Shown: positions 16,495 through 25,721, counted from the stretch's first letter. The stretch is 64,000 bases of DNA from Apopatocola sp963618015 (GCA_963618015.1 CAVEQS010000002.1:59727-123726); one strand, 5' to 3'. Program-made: numbers and translations. Notes: generated from the letters alone by a model not told the origin.

Positions 16495-17187
16495 GTGTTC
16501 AGAGGTAAAAATTATAAAGAGAGCACGAAGCTCATCGATAAAAGTGCCCAGTATGAGCCCGCCGAGGCTTTCGAGCTTGTCACCAAGACCGCCAAGGCGA
16601 AGTTCGACGAGACCGTCGAGCTGCACGTGAAGCTCGGCGTTGACTCCCGCCACGCTGACCAGCAGGTCCGCGGCGCCATCGTCCTGCCCAACGGCACCGG
16701 CAAGAGCGTCAAGGTTCTCGTGTTCTGCAAGCCGGAGCGCGAGGAAGAGTGCAAGGAAGCCGGCGCGGATTACGTCGGCGGCATGGAGCTCGTTCAGAAG
16801 ATCCAGGGCGAGAACTGGTTCGATTTCGACGTCGTCATCGCCAGCCCCGACATGATGGGTGTTGTCGGCCGTCTCGGCAAGGTCCTCGGCCCCAAGGGTC
16901 TCATGCCCTCCCCCAAGGCCGGCACCGTGACCCCCAACCTGCCGCAGGCTATCAAGGAGTCCAAGGCCGGTAAGATCGAGTACCGTCTCGACAAGACCAA
17001 CATCATCCACTGCCCCATCGGCAAGGCTTCCTTCGGTGCGGAGAAGCTCCTGGAGAACTACACCGCTCTCATCACCGCTATCCTGCGCGCGAAGCCCGCG
17101 ACCGCGAAGGGCCAGTATATCCGCAGCTGCGTGACCGCCACCACCATGGGCCCCGGCATCAAGATCAACGCCCAGAAGCAGCTCTGA
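16495..17187 (+). CDS. rplA: 50S ribosomal protein L1
   Basis: 230 residues. The L1 signature is visible (FDVVIASPDMMGVVGRLGKV, then LGPKGLMPSPKAGTVT). It starts at a GTG placed after AGGAGG; the overlapping ATG is out of frame. L1 forms the mobile stalk near the E site and can repress its own mRNA. A strong terminator follows immediately, so rplJ and rplL, the usual next genes, are not in this transcript. Confidence 0.98.
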   Translation: MFRGKNYKESTKLIDKSAQYEPAEAFELVTKTAKAKFDETVELHVKLGVDSRHADQQVRGAIVLPNGTGKSVKVLVFCKPEREEECKEAGADYVGGMELVQKIQGENWFDFDVVIASPDMMGVVGRLGKVLGPKGLMPSPKAGTVTPNLPQAIKESKAGKIEYRLDKTNIIHCPIGKASFGAEKLLENYTALITAILRAKPATAKGQYIRSCVTATTMGPGIKINAQKQL

Positions 17188-17203
17188 TTTCGGATAACGA
17201 AAT

Positions 17204-17237
17204 AAAAAATCGTCGAACAACCGTTCGGCGATTTTTT
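17204..17237 (+). terminator. terminator after rplA
   Basis: Stem AAATCGTCGAAC / GTTCGGCGATTT (one G-T pair, AACC loop) followed by a T-run. Confidence 0.9.
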
Positions 17238-17324
17238 ATTTACAATTTGTTCAAGATAGTTTCAGGTTCTTTTCAGAATTCCATGATAGGATGCAGCCAT
17301 GAAATGAAACAAGAGGTGTTTTCC

Positions 17325-18746
17325 ATGTATGAGAACAACAATCCCCATTCCGATAGCGAAAACGAGAGCAGCACGTACCGGTACACACCGGAACGTGGCT
17401 CGCAGAGCGAATACACCGCCGGTTCACAGTATGCCGCCGGTTCGCAGAGCGAGTATATCCCCGGCACATACTCGACCGTCCCGCCCACGCCGCCTGAGCC
17501 GCCGAAGAAAAAGAAGGGGCTCACCGTCGGAAAGATCGTGGCGATCGCGCTTGTGTGCTCGCTGCTCGGCGGCTGTCTCGGTGTCGGCGCAACGCTTCTG
17601 TTGGGCGGCGGCACGAAAGCCCAGACACCTGCGACCAGCACGACCGTGTATGTCGGTGAGCGGCAGACCGAAACGGTGAACACCGCGCGCACCGATACCT
17701 CCACTCAGCTCACCCCGCGTGAGGTGTACGCGCAGAACGTAAACTCCACCGTCGGCATCACGACCTCGATCACAACAAACTACTGGGGCTATCAAACGAC
17801 GAGCGCGGCCTCCGGTTCCGGCTTCATCCTGACCGAGGACGGCTACATTCTCACGAACTATCACGTGATCGAAGGCTCCAACAGCGTGCAGGTCACGACC
17901 TACGATAACACCGCCTACAGCGCCACGATCGTGGGCTACGACGAGAGCAACGACATTGCCGTTCTCAAGATCGACGCCACCGGCCTCACGCCGGTCGTGC
18001 TCGGCGATTCCGATGAGCTTTATGTCGGCGACGAGGTCATGGCGATCGGCAACCCGCTCGGCGAGCTGACGTTCTCGCTCACCGTCGGCTATGTGAGCGC
18101 GCTCGACCGCGAGGTCACGCTCTCCTCCGGCACGACGATGGATCTCATCCAGACCGATGCCGCCATCAACTCCGGTAACTCCGGCGGCGCGCTCTTCAAC
18201 AGCTACGGCGAGGTCGTCGGCATCACGAACGCCAAGTACAGCTCCTCCTCTTCCTCGAGCAGCGCGTCCATCGATAACATCGGTTTCGCGATTCCCATCA
18301 ACCATGTGAAGAACATCGTCACGAGCATTATCGAGAAGGGCTACATTGTTAAACCGTATATCGGTGTTTCCGTCACGACCGTGAGCAGCGAAATGGTCAG
18401 CTACGGTCTCCCGCAGGGTGCGGCGGTCAAGGTCGTCAGCGAGGATAGTCCTGCCGCGGCAAGCGGACTCAAGGTCAACGATATCATCACCGCCATCAAC
18501 GGCGAGGATATCACAACGAGCAGCGAGCTCGTGAAGATCGTCTCCGCCTGCCAGCCCGGCGACGAGATGACGCTCACCGTTTACCGTCAGGGTGAGAGCG
18601 AGCAGCTTACGCTGACGCTCACCGTTGGCGAGCAGCAGAAGAGCGCGCTGGCCGATACCACATCCTCCTCCACGCAGCAGCAACAGCAGTCCTCTGGCTC
18701 CTACGGCGGATTCCCGTTCGGCTTCGGCTTTGGCTACGGCGGATAA
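17325..18746 (+). CDS. HtrA/DegP-type membrane-anchored serine protease with PDZ domain
   Basis: 473 residues. A disordered N-terminal tail with SQYAAGSQSEY-like repeats (1-60) is followed by one membrane helix (about 67-90). The trypsin-like domain carries His in NYHVIEG, Asp in SNDIAVLK and Ser in NSGNSGGAL. The PDZ domain (about 345-445) starts KPYIGVSV. The C-terminal tail is Ser/Gln/Gly/Phe-rich, a feature of many Clostridia HtrAs. It degrades misfolded envelope proteins on the outer face. The start is the ATG after AAGAGGTG. Single-gene unit between two terminators. Confidence 0.95.
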   Translation: MYENNNPHSDSENESSTYRYTPERGSQSEYTAGSQYAAGSQSEYIPGTYSTVPPTPPEPPKKKKGLTVGKIVAIALVCSLLGGCLGVGATLLLGGGTKAQTPATSTTVYVGERQTETVNTARTDTSTQLTPREVYAQNVNSTVGITTSITTNYWGYQTTSAASGSGFILTEDGYILTNYHVIEGSNSVQVTTYDNTAYSATIVGYDESNDIAVLKIDATGLTPVVLGDSDELYVGDEVMAIGNPLGELTFSLTVGYVSALDREVTLSSGTTMDLIQTDAAINSGNSGGALFNSYGEVVGITNAKYSSSSSSSSASIDNIGFAIPINHVKNIVTSIIEKGYIVKPYIGVSVTTVSSEMVSYGLPQGAAVKVVSEDSPAAASGLKVNDIITAINGEDITTSSELVKIVSACQPGDEMTLTVYRQGESEQLTLTLTVGEQQKSALADTTSSSTQQQQQSSGSYGGFPFGFGFGYGG

Positions 18747-18801
18747 GGCACACTCTTCCCCTCTTTTTGGGAACACGGCCATCATTGATGGCATAAACGA
18801 C

Positions 18802-18835
18802 AACCTCCCCGAATGCAATCGCATTCGGGGAGGTT
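18802..18835. terminator. bidirectional terminator between htrA and ABC importer genes
   Basis: Perfect 15-bp stem AACCTCCCCGAATGC with an AATC loop, T-run on the plus side. Confidence 0.9.
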
Positions 18836-18858
18836 TTTCTATGGGGTCAATTAGGTTC

Positions 18859-20079
18859 TTAGAGAACGGGCGTCCAGGCCAGGGCGAGGACCTCTTCGGG
18901 ATCGTCCATGGAGGTGATGAGGCCAAGGCGGATGTAGCGCTCAATGAACTCCTTGAGCGTCGCGCCGGTAAACTCGTCGGAGAGGCCGAACTGGAGAGAG
19001 CCGTTGATCATGATGTTCATCTCGTAGTTGCCGCCGTTCCAGCCCATATCCATGAGGACCTGGGTGGCATCCGCGGAGTTATCGCGCATCCAGCTGTGCG
19101 CCTTCTGCACGGCCTGCGCCACCTTCTTGGCGATGGTCGGGTTTTCCTTCACAAACGTGCCGTTCATGGCCATAACGCAGCAGGTGCGGCTCGCAAAGTC
19201 GCTGTCGAGCTGGGAGCGGATGCACTTGAGCGTGCCTTCCTTCACCATGGCATAAGCAAAGGTATCGCTCAGCAGCGCCGCGGCGATCTCGCCGTTCTGC
19301 ATGGCAGCAACGCACGCGTCAGCGGAGACCTGCGTGAGCTCCACGTCGGTGGCGTAGTTGATGCCGTCGGCGTCAAGCAGGAGAGCGGTGATGTTGTAGT
19401 CGGACTTGCCGATGCCGTTCGGGACGGAGATCTTCTGGCCCTTCAGATCTTCGGTGGTGTTATAGTCGCTGTCCGCGAGAACGTACAGAGACTTGCAGCC
19501 GATGTGCGCGCCGCCGGTGAAGGTGATATCCACGCCGTTGGTGATGGGAACGAGCATCTTCGCCATCATGCCGGTCGCCACGTCGACCTGGCCGGTGCCG
19601 AGCGCTTCCACGTCGCTGCCGCCCTTAACGCCCTCGGCGGTCAGGCCGGCCTCGGTGAAGTAGCCAAGATGATCGGCCATGGTCGGGCCAGAGGTGCAGC
19701 CGTCGGACATGTAGTAGTGAATGGTGCGGCCATAGGCGGGCTCGTTCTTCATGGCTTCGAGCTCTTCCTCGGTCGGGGTGATGTCAACGTCGGTCATTTC
19801 GATCGCGCGGCCTTCAATGTTCATGGGAACAAAGAGGGCTTCCCAGTTGCCGGTGGCCGAGGCCTCGGCAGCGTCGAGATGTTCGCTGGCTTCGTTGACT
19901 TCCACATCCTCCACGGTACCGACTTCGATCTGGCCGTCGTTGTTGGAATCGGCGATCACAGTAGAAGCGCCGTTGTTTCCGGTCTCGGCGTTGTCGCCGG
20001 TCTCCGGGGTCTGTGCGCCGCACGCGCAGAGTGCGAACACCATGACAAGCGCGAGCACAAGAGCAAGGGTCTTTTTCAT
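18859..20079 (-). CDS. ABC transporter substrate-binding lipoprotein (NMT1/SsuA-like)
   Basis: 406 residues. A lipoprotein signal (LVMVFALCAC lipobox) is followed by an unusually long acidic, Ala/Glu/Asn-rich stretch (about 25-105). The type-2 periplasmic-binding fold then starts at GRTIHYYMSDGC; ADHLGYFTEAGL and NGIGKSDYNI are typical of nitrate/taurine/thiamine-precursor binders. ATG at 20079 follows AAGGAG; codons further upstream belong to the ATPase gene region. Third gene of the importer operon, 49 nt after the ATPase. Ligand not predictable; class members bind sulfonates, pyrimidines or oxyanions. Confidence 0.88.
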   Translation of the reverse strand: MKKTLALVLALVMVFALCACGAQTPETGDNAETGNNGASTVIADSNNDGQIEVGTVEDVEVNEASEHLDAAEASATGNWEALFVPMNIEGRAIEMTDVDITPTEEELEAMKNEPAYGRTIHYYMSDGCTSGPTMADHLGYFTEAGLTAEGVKGGSDVEALGTGQVDVATGMMAKMLVPITNGVDITFTGGAHIGCKSLYVLADSDYNTTEDLKGQKISVPNGIGKSDYNITALLLDADGINYATDVELTQVSADACVAAMQNGEIAAALLSDTFAYAMVKEGTLKCIRSQLDSDFASRTCCVMAMNGTFVKENPTIAKKVAQAVQKAHSWMRDNSADATQVLMDMGWNGGNYEMNIMINGSLQFGLSDEFTGATLKEFIERYIRLGLITSMDDPEEVLALAWTPVL

Positions 20080-20128
20080 GTACTTTTCTCCTTCAAATGA
20101 TTTATTTACAGGGCATTGCCTTATAAAT

Positions 20129-20908
20129 TCAGTCTTTCTTTCCGCCAAAGTGCAGGCGGTTGAGAATTTCGTTGCGGTACTCCACGAAACTCGCGGACGA
20201 CCGGTCGCGCGGGAAGTTCTCGTCGATCCTGATATCGGCAACGATACGGCCGGGGTTGGACTCCATCACGAGCACGCGTGTGCCCATGTACACGGCTTCG
20301 TCGATGCTGTGCGTCACCATGAGCGCGAGCTGCTTTCTCTGCGCCCAGATGTTCAGTATCTCGTCCTGCATGTTCATGCGCGTAAACTCATCCAGCGCGC
20401 CGAGCGGTTCGTCAAGCAGCAATATCTCCGGCTCGTTGATGAGCGTGCGCACAAGCGCCACGCGCTGCGCCATGCCGCCGGAGAGCTGCGCGGGATAGTC
20501 GTTCCGAAAGCGCTCGAGACCGATCATCGAGAGCATGCGCTCCACGCGCTCGGCCTTTCCGGCCTTCGCGCCGCGCATGTCGAGACTGAACGATATATTT
20601 TTCTCCACCGTGAGCCACGGGAAGAGCGTGGGGTTCTGGAATACGAGTCCTCGTTCGGGTGAGGGGCCTTCGATCTCCTCCCCGTTTACGGCAACACGGC
20701 CGAGCGTCGGCGGAATGAGCCCCGCCACAAGGCGGAGGATCGTGGACTTTCCGCAGCCGGAGGGTCCGACGAGGGAGACAAATTCCCCGCTTTTCATCGT
20801 GACGCTCACGTCCTGCAGCGCGTGCGTGACCTCGTCGCTCTCGACTCTGGCAAACACCTTGCTGACGTTTTCAAGCGTCAGGCAGACATCTTTCTTTTCG
20901 CTTTGCAT
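20129..20908 (-). CDS. ABC transporter ATP-binding protein (SsuB/TauB-like)
   Basis: 259 residues. Walker A GPSGCGKST, signature LSGGMAQRVAL, Walker B ILLLDEPLGALD and a switch His in VTHSIDEA are all intact. It powers the adjacent permease. Its ATG at 20908 shares one base with the permease TAA, indicating coupled translation, so I prefer it to the ATG at 20932. Confidence 0.95.
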   Translation of the reverse strand: MQSEKKDVCLTLENVSKVFARVESDEVTHALQDVSVTMKSGEFVSLVGPSGCGKSTILRLVAGLIPPTLGRVAVNGEEIEGPSPERGLVFQNPTLFPWLTVEKNISFSLDMRGAKAGKAERVERMLSMIGLERFRNDYPAQLSGGMAQRVALVRTLINEPEILLLDEPLGALDEFTRMNMQDEILNIWAQRKQLALMVTHSIDEAVYMGTRVLVMESNPGRIVADIRIDENFPRDRSSASFVEYRNEILNRLHFGGKKD

Positions 20909-21981
20909 TACTTTTCCGCTCCGTTCTGCCATCTGAGCAGATAGCGTTTGATCCGCTCGAGTCCCTTCGTGACCAGCGTGAAGATAAAGCAGATCACAAA
21001 GAGCGCCGCGAACGATTTATCGTAGCTCGCCCAGCCGGTCTGCCACGTCATATACCAGCCAAGGCCAGACTTTACACCGAGCATTTCCGCAATCATGATC
21101 GCCACACACGACGAGCTCATTGCCTGCGTGCAGCCCTGCAGAATGGACGGCATGGCGTGCGGGATCGCCACGCGGAACACAAGCTGGCGGTCGTTCGCAC
21201 CGAGCGTGCGCGCCGCTTCAAAATACTCCTTGCCCACATTGGCAATGCCCGTGAGCGAAGCGACTGTCACGGCAAACCACGAGCCGAGCGCAATGATGAA
21301 CACCGCTCCGGCGAAAAGCGAGGACGCAACAACGAGGATGATGGGGATCCACGTAGACGTCGGGATTGGCCCCAAAAACTTGATGATTGGGTCGAGCCAG
21401 TAGCGCGCCCGTTTGGAGTAGCCGCAGGCGATGCCCGTCACGAGGCCGAGCGTCACGCCGATGAAGTAGCCGAGGAACAGCAGCTTGAGCGTGTTGAGCG
21501 TGCAGTCAAAGAGAAGCTTATAGTCGACGAGGAACGCGTTGATGATGTAATTCATGCACGGCACGAACGGCTGCGTCAGCACGCCGGTCTTGAGCGTGAG
21601 ATAGTCATAGAGCGTGAGAAACAGGAAGAGCGCCGAGAAATGCGGTGCTTTATAATGCAGCGTGTCGTAAAACTGCCGCTTTCCTTTTTTCTTCTGCCAA
21701 ATGGCGGCAAGCAGGCAGACAAGATACACCGCCAGCGCCGCACCAAGCACCCAGACATAGCTCCACGGGTTCCGGTTGCGGCTGTTGTTCGGCACAAGAA
21801 GGTATTCGAGCAGCGCGATGCCGCCGCAGAGGAGCGGCAGTACCATGATGACTGCCTCCGCCGTTTTCTGGGCGGGCGTCTTTTCTTTTTCCTCCAGCTC
21901 CTTGAGCTGGCGGCGGGTCAGCCCCGAAAGCAGCGCGAGATCAACGCTCTGCTCCTTTTTCTTTTTTGCCTCTTCGAGCAT
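20908..21981 (-). CDS. ABC transporter permease (SsuC/TauC-like) with extra N-terminal region
   Basis: 357 residues, about 100 longer than typical SsuC. A charged Lys/Glu-rich cytoplasmic N terminus (1-38) precedes two additional membrane helices (about 42-60 and 75-95) before the usual six-helix core. The EAA loop reads EAARTLGANDRQLVFRVAIPHAMPSI. First gene of the operon, with a good promoter. The extension may be a clade-specific adaptation; no function is known to me. Confidence 0.92.
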   Translation of the reverse strand: MLEEAKKKKEQSVDLALLSGLTRRQLKELEEKEKTPAQKTAEAVIMVLPLLCGGIALLEYLLVPNNSRNRNPWSYVWVLGAALAVYLVCLLAAIWQKKKGKRQFYDTLHYKAPHFSALFLFLTLYDYLTLKTGVLTQPFVPCMNYIINAFLVDYKLLFDCTLNTLKLLFLGYFIGVTLGLVTGIACGYSKRARYWLDPIIKFLGPIPTSTWIPIILVVASSLFAGAVFIIALGSWFAVTVASLTGIANVGKEYFEAARTLGANDRQLVFRVAIPHAMPSILQGCTQAMSSSCVAIMIAEMLGVKSGLGWYMTWQTGWASYDKSFAALFVICFIFTLVTKGLERIKRYLLRWQNGAEK

Positions 21982-22018
21982 GAGATCACGTTCTCTTTCC
22001 TGAATTTCAGACTGTTTT

Positions 22019-22046
22019 ATTATAGTCGCAGCGCCTGTTTCGTCAA
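22019..22046 (-). promoter_or_regulatory. promoter of ABC importer operon
   Basis: On the minus strand, TTGACG, 16 nt, TATAAT, about 37 nt before the permease ATG. Confidence 0.7.
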
Positions 22047-22069
22047 ATTGGAGTTCCGAATCGTTCGCC

Positions 22070-22195
22070 AGTTTTCATCGGTTTCAACGATTATGTAATC
22101 GGATAATAGAATTTATATCGTTTTTCCCGCTGATTATATCGGTTTCTTCGGTTTTTTCAATTATCGTGGCAAAAGAGCGCGAGGCGTGCTATAGT
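22070..22195. promoter_or_regulatory. AT-rich divergent control region
   Basis: Between importer and reductase genes. It contains the palindrome CGATTA-TG-TAATCG (22088-22101), two copies of ATCGGTTTC, and a TATAGT -10 (22190-22195) with a poor -35 for the plus-strand genes. A regulator probably binds here; none is encoded next to it. Confidence 0.4.
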
Positions 22196-22229
22196 AAGCG
22201 CAACGAAGAAACAAACGAGGGATCACGGC

Positions 22230-23003
22230 ATGGACTACGCCATCGGCATTGATATTGGCTCTACGTGTGCAAAGACGGCGGTGCTCGCCTCCGACGGCTC
22301 CTTCGCCCTGCTCTCGGCGCGTCCGACGGGGTGGAGCAGCGTAGACACGGCGGAGGCCATCCGCGCCGAGCTTGAAGCGGCGCATTTTTCGCCGGAGACG
22401 TACCCCTGCGTTGCGACGGGGTACGGGCGCGTCGCCGTGCCGTATGCCGCAAAAAGTGTCACGGAGATCACCTGCCACGCGCGCGGCGCGTGTTTTCTGC
22501 ACAGGCGGGACGATCTTCTCGTGATCGACATCGGCGGGCAGGATACGAAGGTCATCGGCGTATCCGGCGGCGCGGTGCAGGATTTTCTTATGAACGACAA
22601 GTGCTCTGCCGGAACGGGGCGCTTTCTGGAGATCATGGCAAACCGCCTCGGCATGCGCCCCGAAGAGCTGTGCGCGCTCGCCGCGCACGGCGGCGGCGCG
22701 TCCATCAGTTCGATCTGCACGGTGTTTGCCGAAAGCGAGGTCGTAAGTCTCATCGGCCAGGGCGCATCGCGCGAGGATATTGCCTATGCGGTCGTGGATT
22801 CCATTGCCGGGAAGGTTGCCACGCAGGCGAAAAAGCTCGGCGGGAGCTACGGCGCGGTATGTCTCACCGGCGGGCTCTGCCAGACGGAATATCTCCCGGA
22901 CGCCATCACCGAAAAGCTCGGCACGCCGATCCTCACGCACCCGGAGGGGCGCTACGCCGGGGCGATCGGCGCGGCGCTCTCCGCGCGCCGGCTCTCCCGA
23001 TAA
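22230..23003 (+). CDS. YjiL/HgdC-type ATP-dependent activator (BcrAD/BadFG family)
   Basis: 257 residues, actin-fold ATPase starting GIDIGSTCAKTAV. DIGGQDTKVI forms the second phosphate loop. Cys in CSAGTGRF and Cys in SSICTVFAESEV are the two residues that, one pair per homodimer, hold a single [4Fe-4S] cluster. ATP hydrolysis drives low-potential electron transfer into the partner reductase encoded 30 nt downstream. The size matches double-cubane protein activators and dehydratase activators alike. Confidence 0.92.
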   Translation: MDYAIGIDIGSTCAKTAVLASDGSFALLSARPTGWSSVDTAEAIRAELEAAHFSPETYPCVATGYGRVAVPYAAKSVTEITCHARGACFLHRRDDLLVIDIGGQDTKVIGVSGGAVQDFLMNDKCSAGTGRFLEIMANRLGMRPEELCALAAHGGGASISSICTVFAESEVVSLIGQGASREDIAYAVVDSIAGKVATQAKKLGGSYGAVCLTGGLCQTEYLPDAITEKLGTPILTHPEGRYAGAIGAALSARRLSR

Positions 23004-23033
23004 AACGACACTACAGAAACGAGGACATATACG

Positions 23034-24173
23034 ATGGAGCTCTCTCTTCCCGAAACATTTGCGGCCTATTCCGACGCGCGCAAGGCAGGTTTTCTCAAGG
23101 TAAAAGCCGCCAAGGAGGGCGGGCGGCACGTGGCCGGGTGCTTCTGCACGTTCACACCGCTCGAAATTCTGGACGCCGCCGGTATGCTCACGGTGAGTCT
23201 CTGCGGCATGAGCGCCGAGACGATCCCCGCCGCGGAGGTCGATCTGCCGCGCAATCTCTGCCCGCTCATCAAATCGAGCTACGGGTTTTATGTGAGCGAC
23301 AAATGCCCGTATACCTACTTTTCCGATCTTATCGTCGGCGAGACGACGTGCGACGGCAAGAAGAAGATGTACGAACTGATGGCGCGCGGCAAGGAGCTCT
23401 TTCTTTTGCACCTGCCGCAGGGCATTGATCTTCCGTATGCGCGCGACATGTGGCGCGCGGAGGTGCGGCGGCTCAAGGCGTATCTTGAGGAACGTTTCGA
23501 AATTGAGATCACGGATGATGCGCTGCGCGCCGCGGCGCGGCAAAGAAATGCGCTGCGCGAAGCGCGTTCCCATCTTATGGAGGTTCTGCGCGCCGATCCC
23601 GCGCCGGTTTCCGGCACGGAGCTTTACAAGGTGCTCGACGGGCTGGGGTTTGACTTTGATCTTCCCCACGCCGTAGCACATGTGGAGGAGCTCGCCGCAC
23701 AGCTGCGCGAAACGCCGCCCTCCGCCCCGGCAGGAAAGCCGCGGCTTCTCGTCACCGGTTGCCCGATCGGCGGCGTTTATCAGAAAGTACTCGGCGCAGC
23801 GGAACGTGCAGGCGCGCAGGTCGTCTGTTTTGAAAACTGCGCGGGCATCAAGCCGGCGCGCTGCCATGTAGACGCCGAGGCGGACGATATCCTTGACGCC
23901 ATTGCCGACGCCTATCTCACCATCGGCTGCGCCGTGATGACGCCGAACCGCCGCCGGTTTGAAATGATCCCCGCGCTTATTGAGGAGTTCCGCGCCGACG
24001 CCGTGCTCGATATCGCCCTTTCGAGCTGCCACACCTATCTCATCGAGGGCCGCTCTCTCCGCGAGCTCTGCCGCGGTATGGGCGTGCCGTATATGGCGCT
24101 CGAAACCGACTACTCCCAGCTTGACGCCGGGCAGATCGACACGCGCATCGCCGCGTTCGTGGAATCGCTTTGA
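23034..24173 (+). CDS. double-cubane-cluster-type anaerobic reductase (YjiM-like, 2-hydroxyacyl-CoA dehydratase fold)
   Basis: 379 residues in the HgdB/FldC-like fold. Numerous conserved Cys: GCFCTF, SLCGM, NLCPL, DKCPYTYF, TTCDGKKK in the N half and TGCPIGG, CFENCAGIK, SSCHTY in the C half. One polypeptide with one activator and no second dehydratase subunit fits the double-cubane [8Fe-9S] protein group rather than hydroxyacyl-CoA dehydratases. Characterised relatives reduce small molecules such as acetylene in vitro; the natural substrate is unknown. Forms an operon with the activator. Confidence 0.85.
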   Translation: MELSLPETFAAYSDARKAGFLKVKAAKEGGRHVAGCFCTFTPLEILDAAGMLTVSLCGMSAETIPAAEVDLPRNLCPLIKSSYGFYVSDKCPYTYFSDLIVGETTCDGKKKMYELMARGKELFLLHLPQGIDLPYARDMWRAEVRRLKAYLEERFEIEITDDALRAAARQRNALREARSHLMEVLRADPAPVSGTELYKVLDGLGFDFDLPHAVAHVEELAAQLRETPPSAPAGKPRLLVTGCPIGGVYQKVLGAAERAGAQVVCFENCAGIKPARCHVDAEADDILDAIADAYLTIGCAVMTPNRRRFEMIPALIEEFRADAVLDIALSSCHTYLIEGRSLRELCRGMGVPYMALETDYSQLDAGQIDTRIAAFVESL

Positions 24174-24179
24174 ACATAG

Positions 24180-24221
24180 AAACCGCCGCGTTCACGCTTT
24201 GAAACGTAAACGGGGCGGTTT
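24180..24221. terminator. terminator between reductase and MATE genes
   Basis: Stem AAACCGCC / GGCGGTTT with a larger imperfect loop, followed by TTTTT on the plus side. Confidence 0.65.
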
Positions 24222-24235
24222 TTCGTTGGAATATC

Positions 24236-25651
24236 CTATTTGGCGGCCAATTCCTGCCGGGTTATATCGGTGAGATTGCGCACCCAGCGCTCGCGCTTGA
24301 GCATGAAGTGCGCGATGGTGATCTTTACAAAGTCCACGGCCTTGACCATGGCGTACATGGCCACAGGGCCGATCGTCGTATAGCGTGCCACAAGGAAGAT
24401 GCCGGGGATGATGATGAGAAGCGTTGTCGTGCCGTCTACCCAGAGCCCCATGGCGGTATCGCCTCCGGCGCGGGAAACGGCGAGCTGAACGTTGATGTAT
24501 ACCCACGGCGGCATGAAGAGCGACATGAGCAGTACCATTTCGCGGCAGATGCTCTGCGCGCTCTCGCTCAGATGGCCGAACACGATGTGGATGAGCGGGA
24601 TCGTGAGGAGACCCACAAAGATCATAAAGACGCCGAACACAACACCCGCCGTCATGAGCCAGCGCTTTTCCTGCCGGGCTTTATCCAACTCGCCGCGGCC
24701 CAGGGTAGAGCCGAGGATCACGCCGGTCGCGGTCGTGATGCCGCTGAAGGCCACAAAGAAGAGATTTGCGATGGCGAAGCTTGCCGCCATACCAGAGACA
24801 ACGTCCGCGCCGCCGCGGCCATTGTAGAGCGCGGTCGTGACCGTTTCGGAAATGACCCAGAGCATTTCGGAGCCGAGTACCATCGAGCCCTTTTTGAGCA
24901 TGCGGAAAAAGAGCGGGAAATCCACGCTCACGAGCTCCTTCGGCGTGGCGGAAAACGGCGGGCGCTTGACGGCGATGTAAATAAGGAACATCGTCATTTC
25001 CGTGAGACGTGCGATGATCGTGGCAATGGCCGCGCCCTGCACTTCGAGCCGCGGCGCGCCGAGGTTGCCGTAGATGAGCACCCAGTTGAAGAACGTATTG
25101 ACGAGCGTGGCGATCACGGAAATGAAAAGCGGCGTGCGCACGCGGCCGATCTCGCGCAGAGACGATGAGCAGATCGTAGAGATCGCCATCGGGATGCCGT
25201 TGAAGCCCATGAGGAACATGTACTTCACGGCCTCATCCAATATGGCGTCTGCCTGCGAGTTGCCGACGACCATGAGCGAGAGCACCTGCCGCGGGAACAC
25301 CATGCACACGAGAAGATAGAGCACGATGGCCGCCGCCGCGAGCACCGCTTTGAAGCTCAGCGCCTGGCGCATGCCGCGCTTGTCCCCCGCGCCGTAATAC
25401 TGCGACATGAAAATGCCGCCCGCGGTGCAGATCGTGTTGAGCAGCACCATGAATACAAAGAGGATCTGGCCGGAGATATTGACGCCGGACATTTTCACAT
25501 CGCCCAGACCCGAGACCATGAAGTTGTCGATGAGCGACACCATGTTCTGGATGAGCATCTGCAGCATGACCGGCAGCGCGATGAGCAGCGCCTTTTTATA
25601 AAAGCTCGCCGGGCCGAAAAGCTTGCCCTTGCCGAGCGTTGCGGTTTCCAT
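24236..25651 (-). CDS. MATE-family efflux transporter
   Basis: 471 residues, about 12 membrane helices in two related halves. The first helix region reads ALPVMLQMLIQNMVSLIDNFMV and the loop QYYGAGDKRGMRQA is typical of MATE exporters, which expel cationic compounds using Na+ or H+. Start at 25651 follows AGGAGG; the longer frame begins inside that site. Monocistronic with its own promoter. Confidence 0.93.
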   Translation of the reverse strand: METATLGKGKLFGPASFYKKALLIALPVMLQMLIQNMVSLIDNFMVSGLGDVKMSGVNISGQILFVFMVLLNTICTAGGIFMSQYYGAGDKRGMRQALSFKAVLAAAAIVLYLLVCMVFPRQVLSLMVVGNSQADAILDEAVKYMFLMGFNGIPMAISTICSSSLREIGRVRTPLFISVIATLVNTFFNWVLIYGNLGAPRLEVQGAAIATIIARLTEMTMFLIYIAVKRPPFSATPKELVSVDFPLFFRMLKKGSMVLGSEMLWVISETVTTALYNGRGGADVVSGMAASFAIANLFFVAFSGITTATGVILGSTLGRGELDKARQEKRWLMTAGVVFGVFMIFVGLLTIPLIHIVFGHLSESAQSICREMVLLMSLFMPPWVYINVQLAVSRAGGDTAMGLWVDGTTTLLIIIPGIFLVARYTTIGPVAMYAMVKAVDFVKITIAHFMLKRERWVRNLTDITRQELAAK

Positions 25652-25675
25652 GAAATTTGCTTCCTCCTGATAAAA

Positions 25676-25721
25676 CATCTGAAAGTCAGATGATTCTATC
25701 CACTTGGCGCGGAAAAGTCAA
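25676..25721 (-). promoter_or_regulatory. MATE promoter with adjacent palindrome
   Basis: TTGACT, 17 nt, TAGAAT on the minus strand (25693-25721). Immediately downstream lies the perfect 7-bp inverted repeat CATCTGA-AAG-TCAGATG (25676-25692), a likely repressor site over the start point. Confidence 0.65.

Noticed and set aside
22167..22195. Sigma-54-type promoter for the activator gene (TGGCA near 22167)
   Set aside because: No GC element at the right spacing; the TATAGT box suggests a weak sigma-A-type promoter instead.
22161..24032. 623-codon minus-strand frame over the activator and reductase genes
   Set aside because: Spans two well-supported opposite-strand genes; composition is that of a GC-rich antisense frame.
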